From Streptomyces sp. NBC_00483 (GTDB taxonomy: Bacteria > Actinomycetota > Actinomycetes > Streptomycetales > Streptomycetaceae), in NCBI RefSeq assembly GCF_036013745.1, contig NZ_CP107880.1, positions 1,178,001-1,242,000 of the forward strand: 64,000 nucleotides of DNA, given 5' to 3'. Positions 1 through 8,290 of this stretch are shown here, in pieces (within the stretch, counting starts at the first letter, position 1; each line of letters opens with the position of its first letter). The translations under genes were made by a program, and so were the position numbers. Under the pieces are notes generated by a model. It was not told the DNA's origin. It saw nothing but the letters and a program-made list of their open reading frames with translations, and did not search any database.

Positions 1-1064
1 TGTGCGTCCAGGACGCAGACCGTGCTCAAGTCGTCGAAGGCCTCGTCGTCGTGCTGGAGCAGCGACTCCTGCCCTCGTCCGGCGAGCCGGCGGTGCAGCC
101 GGGAAGCGTGCTGTTCCCGGGTGGTGCCGCCGACGACGGGTGCGGCACTCAGGCCGATATCGCGGATCCGGCGCACGAGGGTGAGCTGCTCCGCGACATC
201 TCCTACGACCAGGGTTGTGCGCAGCCCCTTCCGCGCTCCCCAGGCCGCGACGAGGATCATCAAGGTCGTCTTGCCCGCACCTACCATGCCGACCAGATGC
301 AGCAGTTGCTCCAGGCGTAGCACATCCGTTGCCTCGAAGCGGAGGCCGTCGGCGGTGAGTGCGTCGAGGTGCAGGTCGTCGAGTCGCTGCACCCAGTTTC
401 CCGACGGCAGGTCGTGTGCTGTCTCCTGCTCCTCCATCCAGTGTGCGGTTTCGGCGAGTTCGGCGACCGGGATGTCGAGTGTGCGCCCCGCGGTACTCGG
501 AACGGCGGTCAGGTCGTGGCCGGTGGCGGGCGGGAAGCAGAGCTGTTCGGGGATGTTCACGGAGGCGGGGCGTTGCCGTTCGGTGAACCGGGCCTGTCCC
601 GCCGGAGCCAGTGGCAGCGGCCGGCGGGCGAAGCCGGGCAGCTGGGACAGGGCCCGCTCATACGTGGCGAACCGGTCAGCGGCGACGGTCGGTTCGACTC
701 GCCGGGGCGGTCCTCCTCCTTCGGGAAGGCGGTAGGCGCGCAGTCGTTCGTCGAGTCGTGCGTACGTCGACAGGCACTGGTGCCACATGCGGCGGCGGCG
801 CAGCTTCCACAGCAGATGGCGTGCGGCGTCGATACGGGCCTGCTGTGCCGGGGTGGTCGCGATACCCGCGGCGGTGGCGAAGGGGTAGCCGCCGAGCAGG
901 GTGTACACGCCGGTGGCGTCGCGCGCCGGGTCGAGCCCTTCCATGAGGTAGAGGCCGAGTTCCACCTGGCAGAGCAGGGAGGGCTTGACGTCCTTGTGCT
1001 CCGGGGGCCAGAGCGGTTCCAGGGACTTGGCGAGTTTCCGGTACCACCCGCTGGCGTCACGCAC
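1..1064 (-). CDS. P-loop NTPase / helicase-like protein, N-terminal part (runs off left edge)
   Basis: The reading frame opens at a GTG at 1064, with GGAGGA just upstream, and is still open at base 1, so 354 residues are visible. The first ~170 residues are helical, with no familiar motif. A Walker A loop (GMVGAGKTT, catalytic Lys about residue 265) is followed by a segment resembling helicase motif Ia, so an SF1/SF2-type DNA helicase is likely, but the DExx box is outside the window. It overlaps the preceding endonuclease-like gene by 8 bp, so the two are translationally coupled. The pairing of a Walker-A protein with this kind of endonuclease recalls the helicase/REase partners described for pPIWI-RE islands; that comparison is from memory. 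No PIWI gene lies in the window. Confidence 0.75.
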   Translation of the reverse strand, partial: MRDASGWYRKLAKSLEPLWPPEHKDVKPSLLCQVELGLYLMEGLDPARDATGVYTLLGGYPFATAAGIATTPAQQARIDAARHLLWKLRRRRMWHQCLSTYARLDERLRAYRLPEGGGPPRRVEPTVAADRFATYERALSQLPGFARRPLPLAPAGQARFTERQRPASVNIPEQLCFPPATGHDLTAVPSTAGRTLDIPVAELAETAHWMEEQETAHDLPSGNWVQRLDDLHLDALTADGLRFEATDVLRLEQLLHLVGMVGAGKTTLMILVAAWGARKGLRTTLVVGDVAEQLTLVRRIRDIGLSAAPVVGGTTREQHASRLHRRLAGRGQESLLQHDDEAFDDLSTVCVLDA

Positions 1065-2238
1065 GGGGTCCTCCGTTCGTCGGGTTGGGGTCCTTCAGTT
1101 GAGGGCCGGCCGATCCACGGAGCCGGGCCCCGGCGAGGGCCACGATCCGGTCGTCGGTGTGCAGGGGTAGCGCGCCCGCGTCGGCGGGCCGGTTACGCCG
1201 ATACGTGCCGAGATAGTCCCGGTGCGCGTCGGCCTGTTCTCTCGGCACCACCCAGCACGCCTCGTCGAAGGGCGGCTCCGCGCGGACGGGTTTCGCCGCG
1301 CGGCCGAGCAGTCCGGGGTGCTTCCAGTCCTTGACGTCGAGGGCCCACACGTGACCGTCCGGGAAGGTGACGCGAAGGTCGTACGCATCGAATCCGGGCC
1401 AGAGCTGGACCTCGAGCCCCAACTCACCGAGCCGGGTGGCCAGTTCCACCTCGGCTCGTCCCGGGCTGGTGACGAACTGGCGGAGCGGGCGACGCAGGTG
1501 AAGAAGACCACCGGCGTCGGCCCCACTGAACACGCGTCCGTGCGGGGGCGCGCCACGACGACGGCACCGGTCGCGCTCACACCACCAGCCGTCCTTCCCC
1601 ACGGGGGTCAGGAGCGTCAGGCAGCGTCCGCAGGTGGCGTAGGCGCCGGCACGCTCACAGGCGGCGGGCACAGGTGCGTAGCACTGGTCCACGAGCTCCC
1701 GGAGAGGTGCGAGGAACAGGTCCGTGTCGACCTCGAACCTCTGCGCTCCGGTGAGCACCGGTTGGTCCACGAGAAGCCTGCGGAAGGCTGTGTAGGACTC
1801 GGGCGAGGACGCCTTGCGGCAGAGGTGCATCGCCGTGTGGATGACCTGGCGGTCGAAGTGGGCCGCGCCCGCGTCCTTGGCCCGGATCCACCATTCGTGG
1901 CACAGCTGGGTGGGGACGAGCGCGTCGGGGTCGACCAGGAAGTCTCCGGGGCCGAAGGCGTCCGGGGGCAGATCGAGCGGCCAGTCCTCCAACGGGCGGC
2001 TGTGACACCAGAACAGCAGCTCCGGCAGGCTGCGGGGAACGCCTTCGACGCCTCGCAGCAGGCAGGTGAGAACGGTCTGGTCCAGGGCACGCTGCGCCTC
2101 GGCCGGGTACGGGAGGCTGAATGAGGTGAGCGGCCCCAGGTCCGCGAGCTGGATCACGGCGCCCGCGAGGGTGTGGACGAGCCGCACGTCGGGGAAGTCG
2201 AGCCAGTTGCCGTCCTGGGTGTGGTGCGAGGCGGTCAT
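1057..2238 (-). CDS. Zinc-ribbon PD-(D/E)XK restriction-endonuclease-like protein
   Basis: 393 residues from an ATG at 2238 preceded by AAGGAG. An alternative upstream start (2355) would lie inside the previous gene. The middle carries a treble-clef or ribbon cysteine set (CGRC, then WWCERDRC). The C-terminal third has the core of a PD-(D/E)XK nuclease: Asp287 in AYDLRV, a short beta-hairpin, then LDVKD with Asp301 and Lys303. This is the metal-binding D...(D/E)xK signature, so DNA cleavage is likely. The start overlaps the stop of the RecB-like gene by 4 bp (ATGA), and its own end overlaps the next gene by 8 bp, so three genes form one operon. The architecture resembles REases associated with helicase/pPIWI-RE modules. 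The exact family is unverified. Confidence 0.72.
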   Translation of the reverse strand: MTASHHTQDGNWLDFPDVRLVHTLAGAVIQLADLGPLTSFSLPYPAEAQRALDQTVLTCLLRGVEGVPRSLPELLFWCHSRPLEDWPLDLPPDAFGPGDFLVDPDALVPTQLCHEWWIRAKDAGAAHFDRQVIHTAMHLCRKASSPESYTAFRRLLVDQPVLTGAQRFEVDTDLFLAPLRELVDQCYAPVPAACERAGAYATCGRCLTLLTPVGKDGWWCERDRCRRRGAPPHGRVFSGADAGGLLHLRRPLRQFVTSPGRAEVELATRLGELGLEVQLWPGFDAYDLRVTFPDGHVWALDVKDWKHPGLLGRAAKPVRAEPPFDEACWVVPREQADAHRDYLGTYRRNRPADAGALPLHTDDRIVALAGARLRGSAGPQLKDPNPTNGGPRA

Positions 2239-3956
2239 ACGGACTCCTTCTGCTTCTCCGCCAGGTATGCGGTCCCCGCGTGGCACCAGTCGAGGGCCTC
2301 GCAGGTCACACACGGTCGGCCGGGGGTCGCGGGGTAGTTCTGGTCGTGTGCCCACGGCTGGGCGAGGGTTGCTATCACTTCACGTGCTTTGTCGACGGTC
2401 CCTGGCCGGGAGGGATCCAGCTCCTCGAACGTCACGTCGTCGGTGTGGAGCAGTTCGAGTTCGACGCGCGAGCGCGACAGGTCACCGTCCAGGGCGCCCG
2501 CGGCGAGCATGAGCACGCCGAGTGCGAGCTGCGGGTACCTGGCCATCAGGGGTTCGCCCTCGTAGAGGTACCGGCTCGCGGTCTTCGTCTCACGCCACAT
2601 CCATCCGCCGCGACGCGTGTACAGCACGTCGGGGGTGGCGATCAGGATGAGGTCGAGCTCGCGGTCGTAGCAGGTCACCTGATGCTGAACCCGGACCTCT
2701 TCCCCCTGCCCGAGTCCGTCCAAGGGGCAGACGTACCCGTGCTGTTCGAGCATGGCCGCTCCGTCGACGGCCTCTGGACCGGTGAGGTGGATGCCGTCCG
2801 CTCCCCAGGACGAGGAGTCCACCGGTCCCGGAATTCCGTCGCAGCTCCGGTACGGGGCGGCGCCGTGCCGCTGGTTCAGGACGCTGTCGACCACGCGCCC
2901 GCGCCGCACCTCCGCGCTCTCGGGCCTGGTGGAACGGATCTTGAGCTGCCGAGTGGCGTGGTACTTCGCCGGGCAGTCGCGGTAGGCGCGCAGATCAGTG
3001 ACCGAGAGGCTACGGCGGGCTCGGCGTGGTTCGGGCGGTGCGATCCCGATCAGTCCCGGAGTGCGCGGCAGTGTTTCGCACCCGGACAGGGCCTTGCAGT
3101 CGACGCAGCTGGATCCGGCGAGAACTCTGGTGCCGCCGATGGCCTGCCTGAGTGCGGGCCGTCCCGCATCGCTGAAACGCCGTTGCACCTCGTCACGGCC
3201 CCAGTCGAGGAGATCACGGTGTATGCCGTCACCGCAGCCGAACTCGATGACCCGCACGCGTTGGGGAGGCGTGACGCGACCCGGATGAAGCGTGCCGGCC
3301 GGCACCGGGGCGGATCGCTTCCGCCATCCCACCTTCGCTGGCCTGCCACGCGCGGCCACGAACGCGGCGGTGGCCTTCTCCGACTCCGGGCGGTCGTCCT
3401 TCGCGGCTCCGAAGGAGAGGAGCCACAGATCACGGACCGAGCCGTCGAGCGCCGCATAGCGCCGCCCCCAGGCCGTCATCTCGTAGGTGTCCGCTCCCAG
3501 GGCGTCGACCGTTCCGGGGTCCGCGCCGACGGCCCAGGTGTCCCGGACCGGGAAAGTCACCGGGAGTCCTGCCACCTGCCGCGCCCGCTGGTCGACGGCG
3601 CGGGCCGCGACATAGCTCCGGACTGCCGCGATCGACCAATCCACGAGAACCGGATGTGCTACACGCCGCCGGTACAGGCCGAACGTGCCGTTCGTACGCC
3701 GGAGTTCCTCGATCACCTCGTCCAGACCCCGGCGGCCGTGCTCGATCAGGTCGAGCGCATCCATCATGACCTTGAGCGTGAAGTCCTGGAGCTTTTCAGG
3801 GAGTTCCGCCGGCTCCGGGTCCGCAATCAGCATGGGCCGCAACTGACTGCTGCGGCCCGTGGGGCAGTCACGGGGATCCAGGCGCGCCGCGGCCAGATTC
3901 GTACGGACCAGCCGGATATCTCCATCGGTTCCTGCGGGACGGTGCCAGTCGGTCAT
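2235..3956 (-). CDS. RecB/Cas4-like PD-(D/E)XK nuclease with predicted Fe-S cluster
   Basis: 573 residues from ATG 3956 with GGGGGAG close upstream. The longer frame to 4091 has no better start signal. The C-terminal half shows the RecB-nuclease pattern: YRDCP with Cys328, Asp443 in TPDVLYT, then Glu456-Thr-Lys458, then a terminal CxxC-x5-C (Cys549, 552, 558). One Cys before and three after the nuclease core is the Fe-S arrangement of Cas4 and AddB. A second CxxC-x5-C occurs at Cys284, 287 and 293, hinting at a duplicated or divergent lobe. The N-terminal 250 residues are unrecognised. It is the first gene of the minus-strand operon and diverges from the kinase. It probably processes DNA ends; substrate unknown. 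Confidence 0.75.
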   Translation of the reverse strand: MTDWHRPAGTDGDIRLVRTNLAAARLDPRDCPTGRSSQLRPMLIADPEPAELPEKLQDFTLKVMMDALDLIEHGRRGLDEVIEELRRTNGTFGLYRRRVAHPVLVDWSIAAVRSYVAARAVDQRARQVAGLPVTFPVRDTWAVGADPGTVDALGADTYEMTAWGRRYAALDGSVRDLWLLSFGAAKDDRPESEKATAAFVAARGRPAKVGWRKRSAPVPAGTLHPGRVTPPQRVRVIEFGCGDGIHRDLLDWGRDEVQRRFSDAGRPALRQAIGGTRVLAGSSCVDCKALSGCETLPRTPGLIGIAPPEPRRARRSLSVTDLRAYRDCPAKYHATRQLKIRSTRPESAEVRRGRVVDSVLNQRHGAAPYRSCDGIPGPVDSSSWGADGIHLTGPEAVDGAAMLEQHGYVCPLDGLGQGEEVRVQHQVTCYDRELDLILIATPDVLYTRRGGWMWRETKTASRYLYEGEPLMARYPQLALGVLMLAAGALDGDLSRSRVELELLHTDDVTFEELDPSRPGTVDKAREVIATLAQPWAHDQNYPATPGRPCVTCEALDWCHAGTAYLAEKQKESV

Positions 3957-4060
3957 GTACTCCCCCGAACGGTCTGAGCGGGACGCGCATCGAATGCCGA
4001 AGCGGAGCCTCACGAACGACGCAGCGAGGCTCTCGGCACACCCAGCATGCCACAAGGCAT

Positions 4061-4107
4061 GTGTGAACTGAGTCCACTCACGAAATTCCATCCGCGCGCT
4101 CTACACT
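4061..4107 (+). promoter_or_regulatory. Candidate operator and -10 box ahead of the kinase gene
   Basis: The 254-bp gap between the divergent nuclease operon and the kinase holds an imperfect palindrome at 4061-4081 containing TGTGAACT, followed by TACACT at 4102-4107 as a possible -10. The same octamer (inverted) and the same TACACTG element occur in the other divergent gap of this locus (7957-8021), which suggests shared control. No strong -35 hexamer is visible. Confidence 0.35.
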
Positions 4108-4210
4108 GAGGCGCAGTCGGTGGACGACCCACCGGAGGGAAGAGCAGACGCGCGCCGTGTCCCCGTGTCGGGACAGCGGACACGGGACGCTTCAGAGGCA
4201 AGGGGCGGGT

Positions 4211-5692
4211 ATGCAGAAGGGCTACGTACTGGGCGGCCGGTACGAGCTGATCGAGCACCTGGGCAGCGGCGGCATGGCCCATGTCTGGCGCACGAAGGAC
4301 GGGCGCAGCGGGCGGGAGGTCGCCGTCAAGTTCCTCCGTACCAACGGCGATTCGGCGGCAGCTTCGACGGACGACGAGATTCACTCCGAGCTCGATCATG
4401 CGCGGGGACGCTTCCGCCGGGAGGGCGCGCTCCTCGGACAGCTGCGCCACCGCGGCATCCCCGAGCTGTACGACCAGGGCGTCGACCACGGCGATCCCTA
4501 CCTCGTGATGCGGCTTGTCGAGGGCAAGGCGCTGAACGACTTCATGGACCAGTACACCCTCACCGTCGGGGCCTGCGCCGCCATCGGCGTCCAGATCGCC
4601 GACGCTCTGGCCTGTGCCCACGATCTGCCGGTGGTGCATCGCGACCTCAAGCCGTACAACTTGATCATCGATGAGTACGGCATCGTCGTTCTCATCGACT
4701 TCGGCATCGCCAAGCCGCTCTGGCCGGGCGTCACCGACTACACCCGGCACGGTTCCACGGTGGGCAGCCGGCACTACCAGGCCCCGGAACAGCTCCTGGA
4801 ACGCCAGATCACCCCGAAGACCGACCTGTACGCCTTCGGCTGCGTCCTGTACCACCTACTGACCGGCCACATGCCGTTCTCCGGGGACCGGCTGACGGAC
4901 CAGCACGTGCACGACCTGCCGCTTCCCCCCACCTGCCATGTCGGGCACCTCCCGGACGAGCTCGAGGAGCTCGTCCTGCGACTGCTCGCGAAGCGTCCCG
5001 AGGACCGGCCCGCGGACGCACGCGAGGTCGCCGAAGTGCTGCGCCGGTACGCGCCGCGTCCCGGCGATCCCGCCCCGGATCCCCGGCTCGAACCGGACCC
5101 CACCCGGCCACTCCGCCTGCCGGACGACGCGCAGTACGAGCGGCCGACGGCTCCCGGATCCCCGAGGCCAGCGGCTTCCGCCCGTCGGCGGCGTGCCGCC
5201 TTTCTCAGTCGCCGCACCTTCGACGAGGCCGTCGCGCGGGCCCGCGCGGAGACCGACTCCGGAGAGCCGAAGGGCGCCCTGGACGCACTCGTCGAGCTGC
5301 TGCCCGCAGCCAGACGCGACTGGGGCGCCTCCGACCAGGCCACCCGCGCGGCACTTCGGGTCGCCGCAGACGGCATGCGTGTCGTGGGGCGCTACCGGAA
5401 GGCAGTCGAGCTGTACGAGCGCATGGCGCGTCCGCCCCGGGACGGCGAGGCTCCGGAAGATCTGGCGGACCGTTTGGAGGGCACTCTCGGAGCGGCGGAA
5501 TGCCAGATGCCTTTCGGCGACCCGTTCCCGGCACTGGAAGCGCTGGCCCATGTGATCGGCGCGCTTGCCGAGCGCCCTGAGCTTCCCGTTCCGTACGCCC
5601 GACGCCTTGAGGTCCGTTGCCGTGAGGTCGCCTTCGAACTCAGGCAGCTCGAATTCGGCAGCCAGGTGGACGAGTTGCTCCGGAGTCTGTGA
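4211..5692 (+). CDS. Soluble serine/threonine protein kinase with C-terminal helical repeats
   Basis: 493 residues from ATG 4211; the longer frame to 4157 lacks kinase homology. The kinase domain covers residues ~11-280: glycine loop GSGGMA (18-23), VAIK-type Lys40, catalytic HRDLKPYN (His143, Asp145, Lys147), DFG at Asp163, and APE in the activation segment. All catalytic residues are present, so it should be active. After a Pro-rich linker (~285-345), the last ~150 residues look like TPR-type helical hairpins, a likely partner-binding module. There is no membrane segment or PASTA repeat, unlike the housekeeping PknB class. A cytosolic kinase beside a DNA methyltransferase and helicases recalls PglW in BREX/Pgl and the kinases of other anti-phage systems. 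Its targets are unknown. Confidence 0.88.
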   Translation: MQKGYVLGGRYELIEHLGSGGMAHVWRTKDGRSGREVAVKFLRTNGDSAAASTDDEIHSELDHARGRFRREGALLGQLRHRGIPELYDQGVDHGDPYLVMRLVEGKALNDFMDQYTLTVGACAAIGVQIADALACAHDLPVVHRDLKPYNLIIDEYGIVVLIDFGIAKPLWPGVTDYTRHGSTVGSRHYQAPEQLLERQITPKTDLYAFGCVLYHLLTGHMPFSGDRLTDQHVHDLPLPPTCHVGHLPDELEELVLRLLAKRPEDRPADAREVAEVLRRYAPRPGDPAPDPRLEPDPTRPLRLPDDAQYERPTAPGSPRPAASARRRRAAFLSRRTFDEAVARARAETDSGEPKGALDALVELLPAARRDWGASDQATRAALRVAADGMRVVGRYRKAVELYERMARPPRDGEAPEDLADRLEGTLGAAECQMPFGDPFPALEALAHVIGALAERPELPVPYARRLEVRCREVAFELRQLEFGSQVDELLRSL

Positions 5693-5738
5693 GGCAGACC
5701 CGTCAGGCCGCTCGCGGACCGGTGGGGCCTGGCCGAGG

Positions 5739-7868
5739 TTACGAGGCGGCGGGGCCCCATCGCCCTGCCGCGAGCCCGTCGCCGAGCCCCCGGACGACTT
5801 CCTCTCCGGCCGCGGCCACGGAGCGGAGTGCTTCCTCCAGAGCGAGGAGTTCACGGAACGCGGTGCCGTAGCGCTTCTGCTCAGGCAGCGCGAGCTGCAG
5901 GATCTGGAGCTTGCGGACGTCGATCCGGGCCGAACTGGAGGTGTGGGTCCCGGCCTGCCGCATGTTCGCGGGAGCGCGAAGGCATCCGGCGAGGAACCAC
6001 GGGTCGAGGATGTCCTGGTCCGGGCGCAGTGCGTTCAGCTGCGAGCCCAGCACGAGGGGGGATTCCGCCTGAACCCACACACGGTAGGCGCGTTCCACAC
6101 CGACCACCACGATGTCTCCGGGGTCCGCCAGGGTGAGCTTGCCTGCCCGCACGCCCGCCGCCACCGCGTCCTCGGGCAGCCACCCGCCCGGCGCACCGTT
6201 CAGGACCAGATCGGAGACGTTGAGGACAGGCACCGCACCAGGTGGGGCCTCGCCTTGCGACACCTCGCCCGGCGGCGTCTGGCCCGCCCTCAGCCGAAGT
6301 GCGCGTGCACGATCCAGCTCGGCGACCGTAACGGTGTTCACGCCCCTGCCTGCCGTCGGCAGGCCGATCTTCGCGAGTGACCTGGACCGGCTGCGCGCCT
6401 CGTTGAGCAGGCCGTCGAGGCGCCCCCACGAGTCATGCAGCCCGGCCTGGGCCTGCTCGGCCGACTCCGGCACGTACCGGGCTGGCGTGAGGTCGGTCTG
6501 CTCGTCGAGGAGTTCCATCACGGATACGGAGGCGCAGCGCTCGGGAAGTTCCGCCGGCTCCCGGCCGGTCCGACCCTCGTACCAGCGATGGGAGCGGACG
6601 GCGTCGAGAACCCGGCCGCTCAGCCACGTCCAGTCGATGCCCTGAGCGCCGCCGGCCGCCCCCGGCGTGGCGGCGGCATCCACCATGAGCACGCGCTCGG
6701 CCGGTCCGCCTCCGCCATCGGGAGCGCAGAGGACCCACAACTGGAGGGAGACACTGTGGGGTTGGGCTGCTCCGGGGGGCAGGGCCACCACCGTGCGCAG
6801 GGCGCCGGTCCGCAGCAACGCACCGCGGATACGTCGCCCCGCCCGGCGGGAGGCCACGGCCGGAGGCACGAGGACCACCGCGACACCGCCAGGTGCGAGC
6901 CGGGCGAGTACGTGCTCGATCCAGGCGAGTTCGGGCTCGGTCCGTGGCGGGAGGCCGTAGGACCAGCGCGAGTCGGTGGCCAACTCCTCGTGGCCCCAGT
7001 CGCGTTCATTGAAGGGCGGATTGCACAGGACGATGTCGGCGCGCACCTGGGCGTAAGGGTCGTCCCGGATCGAGTCGCCGGCCGTGATAGGCCTGGTGTA
7101 CTCCGCCGCAGCGCCCGGCCGGGCGACAGAGCCGCGCCGATCAGTGGCGCCGGCTCCATCCCTGTCTCCGCCTCCGTCCCCTAGGGCAAATCCCACCCGC
7201 ACCGCGGCCAGTGCCGCGAGCGTCGGATCGCGGTCGACCCCCCAGAGTGCTACCTCACGCCCGTTCAGCAGGTCGGCCGCAGCCAGGAGGAGTCCACCGG
7301 TGCCGCACGCGGGATCGAGGACCGTGACAGGCCCGGCATCACCGCCCCCGTTGCAGCTCACCTCCAGGGCGATGTCCGCCATCAATCGCGCAAGGGCATC
7401 CGGCGTGGTGCTGACCTGGCGTACATGTACGTCGAGCCAGCGCGAGAGCAAGAAGGCGAAGGTCTCCTGTCCGCCTTCACTCCGGGCCGTCTCGACCGTG
7501 GCCTCCACCACCCGGACCGCGTCGCCCGTAAGGGCTGCGACCTCAGGAACCGGCCGATCCCCCAGTCTGGTCCCAGCCAGCACCCTTACCCCGGCCTCCG
7601 CGAGAGCCGCGCCCATCACCGTACGGTCGCCCAGGACCTCGTACTGCGGCCACAGCCGGTCGAGCGGCCCGACCCGTTCGATCTTCCCCTGCTCCTGAAG
7701 CCATCGCTCGATGCCGGAGAGGGAGAACAGCGGGCCGGCGTCCGTCCCGCCGACCGGATCGGGGAAGGTGGCGTGGCGACGCCGCCAGTTACTGACCGCC
7801 GCCCGGCCGACTCCCGCGATACGCGCGATTTCCGCCAGAGTGACGGGTACGTCGAGCGGGTCTGTCAT
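5739..7868 (-). CDS. N6-adenine DNA methyltransferase with N-terminal HTH and S-like C-terminal region
   Basis: 709 residues from ATG 7868 with GGAGAG upstream. Order: a short excisionase/MerR-like HTH (about 8-60, IAGVGRAAVSNWRRR), a helical spacer, then an N6_Mtase domain with the SAM motif DPACGTGG (Asp185) and the catalytic NPPF (Asn283). After about residue 450 come a coiled-coil stretch and a region like type I specificity subunits or type IIG enzymes, which would recognise the DNA target. It should methylate adenine at a specific sequence. In this locus it is the only modification enzyme, so self-marking is the natural role. It is convergent with the kinase (46-bp gap) and divergent from the exonuclease-helicase. 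Confidence 0.85.
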   Translation of the reverse strand: MTDPLDVPVTLAEIARIAGVGRAAVSNWRRRHATFPDPVGGTDAGPLFSLSGIERWLQEQGKIERVGPLDRLWPQYEVLGDRTVMGAALAEAGVRVLAGTRLGDRPVPEVAALTGDAVRVVEATVETARSEGGQETFAFLLSRWLDVHVRQVSTTPDALARLMADIALEVSCNGGGDAGPVTVLDPACGTGGLLLAAADLLNGREVALWGVDRDPTLAALAAVRVGFALGDGGGDRDGAGATDRRGSVARPGAAAEYTRPITAGDSIRDDPYAQVRADIVLCNPPFNERDWGHEELATDSRWSYGLPPRTEPELAWIEHVLARLAPGGVAVVLVPPAVASRRAGRRIRGALLRTGALRTVVALPPGAAQPHSVSLQLWVLCAPDGGGGPAERVLMVDAAATPGAAGGAQGIDWTWLSGRVLDAVRSHRWYEGRTGREPAELPERCASVSVMELLDEQTDLTPARYVPESAEQAQAGLHDSWGRLDGLLNEARSRSRSLAKIGLPTAGRGVNTVTVAELDRARALRLRAGQTPPGEVSQGEAPPGAVPVLNVSDLVLNGAPGGWLPEDAVAAGVRAGKLTLADPGDIVVVGVERAYRVWVQAESPLVLGSQLNALRPDQDILDPWFLAGCLRAPANMRQAGTHTSSSARIDVRKLQILQLALPEQKRYGTAFRELLALEEALRSVAAAGEEVVRGLGDGLAAGRWGPAAS

Positions 7869-7956
7869 GGAACTCTCCGAGCGGGTAGTCGATTTCCGGC
7901 CAGGCCTGGCGCGGAACGGCCGCAGCGTAGCGGAGGCATCATACCGCGGCTTCGTC

Positions 7957-8020
7957 ATTGACAGAGTTCACAGTCAATTCCGCCAGCTGGCGCCCCACAC
8001 GCCCTCTGCCCTCCTACACT
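7957..8020. promoter_or_regulatory. Candidate operator/promoter between the methyltransferase and the exonuclease-helicase
   Basis: The 422-bp divergent gap (7869-8290) contains an inverted repeat, ATTGAC at 7957-7962 and GTCAAT at 7973-7978 with 10 bp between. Its reverse strand includes TGTGAACT, the octamer also found at 4062-4069. TTGAC reads outward on both strands, like two -35 boxes. TACACT lies at 8015-8020, matching the element before the kinase. The rest of the gap shows no gene. Shared regulation of the locus is an inference. Confidence 0.35.
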
Positions 8021-8290
8021 GGGCGGTCCGGCTGGCCACCGATCACATCCGGGAGCTCCAGCGAAGACAGGTCCTGAAGCGCTTGCCGATGCCCCCGGGC
8101 TGACAGGGGCAAAGGGTCCGGATCGTTGAATGCCGGACATGGCGACACCATGTGACCGAGGATGTCGCCGGGGGGGTCCCGTCGCCGGAGTGACCTGCAC
8201 CGATATCGATGCGGAAGCGACAGGGCGACGGTGACGAGCAGATGTGTGCGGGCGGGGAGCATCGACTCTCCAGTGGGGAAGGGCGGGGCG

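Noticed and set aside
369-1334. Long plus-strand frame opposite the helicase-like gene
   Set aside because: It is an antisense shadow. The minus-strand frame has a Walker A motif, a ribosome site and coupling to the next gene.
2280-3977. 565-codon plus-strand open frame
   Set aside because: It lies antisense to the RecB-like nuclease, whose motifs and start signals are convincing. High GC keeps the opposite frame open by chance.
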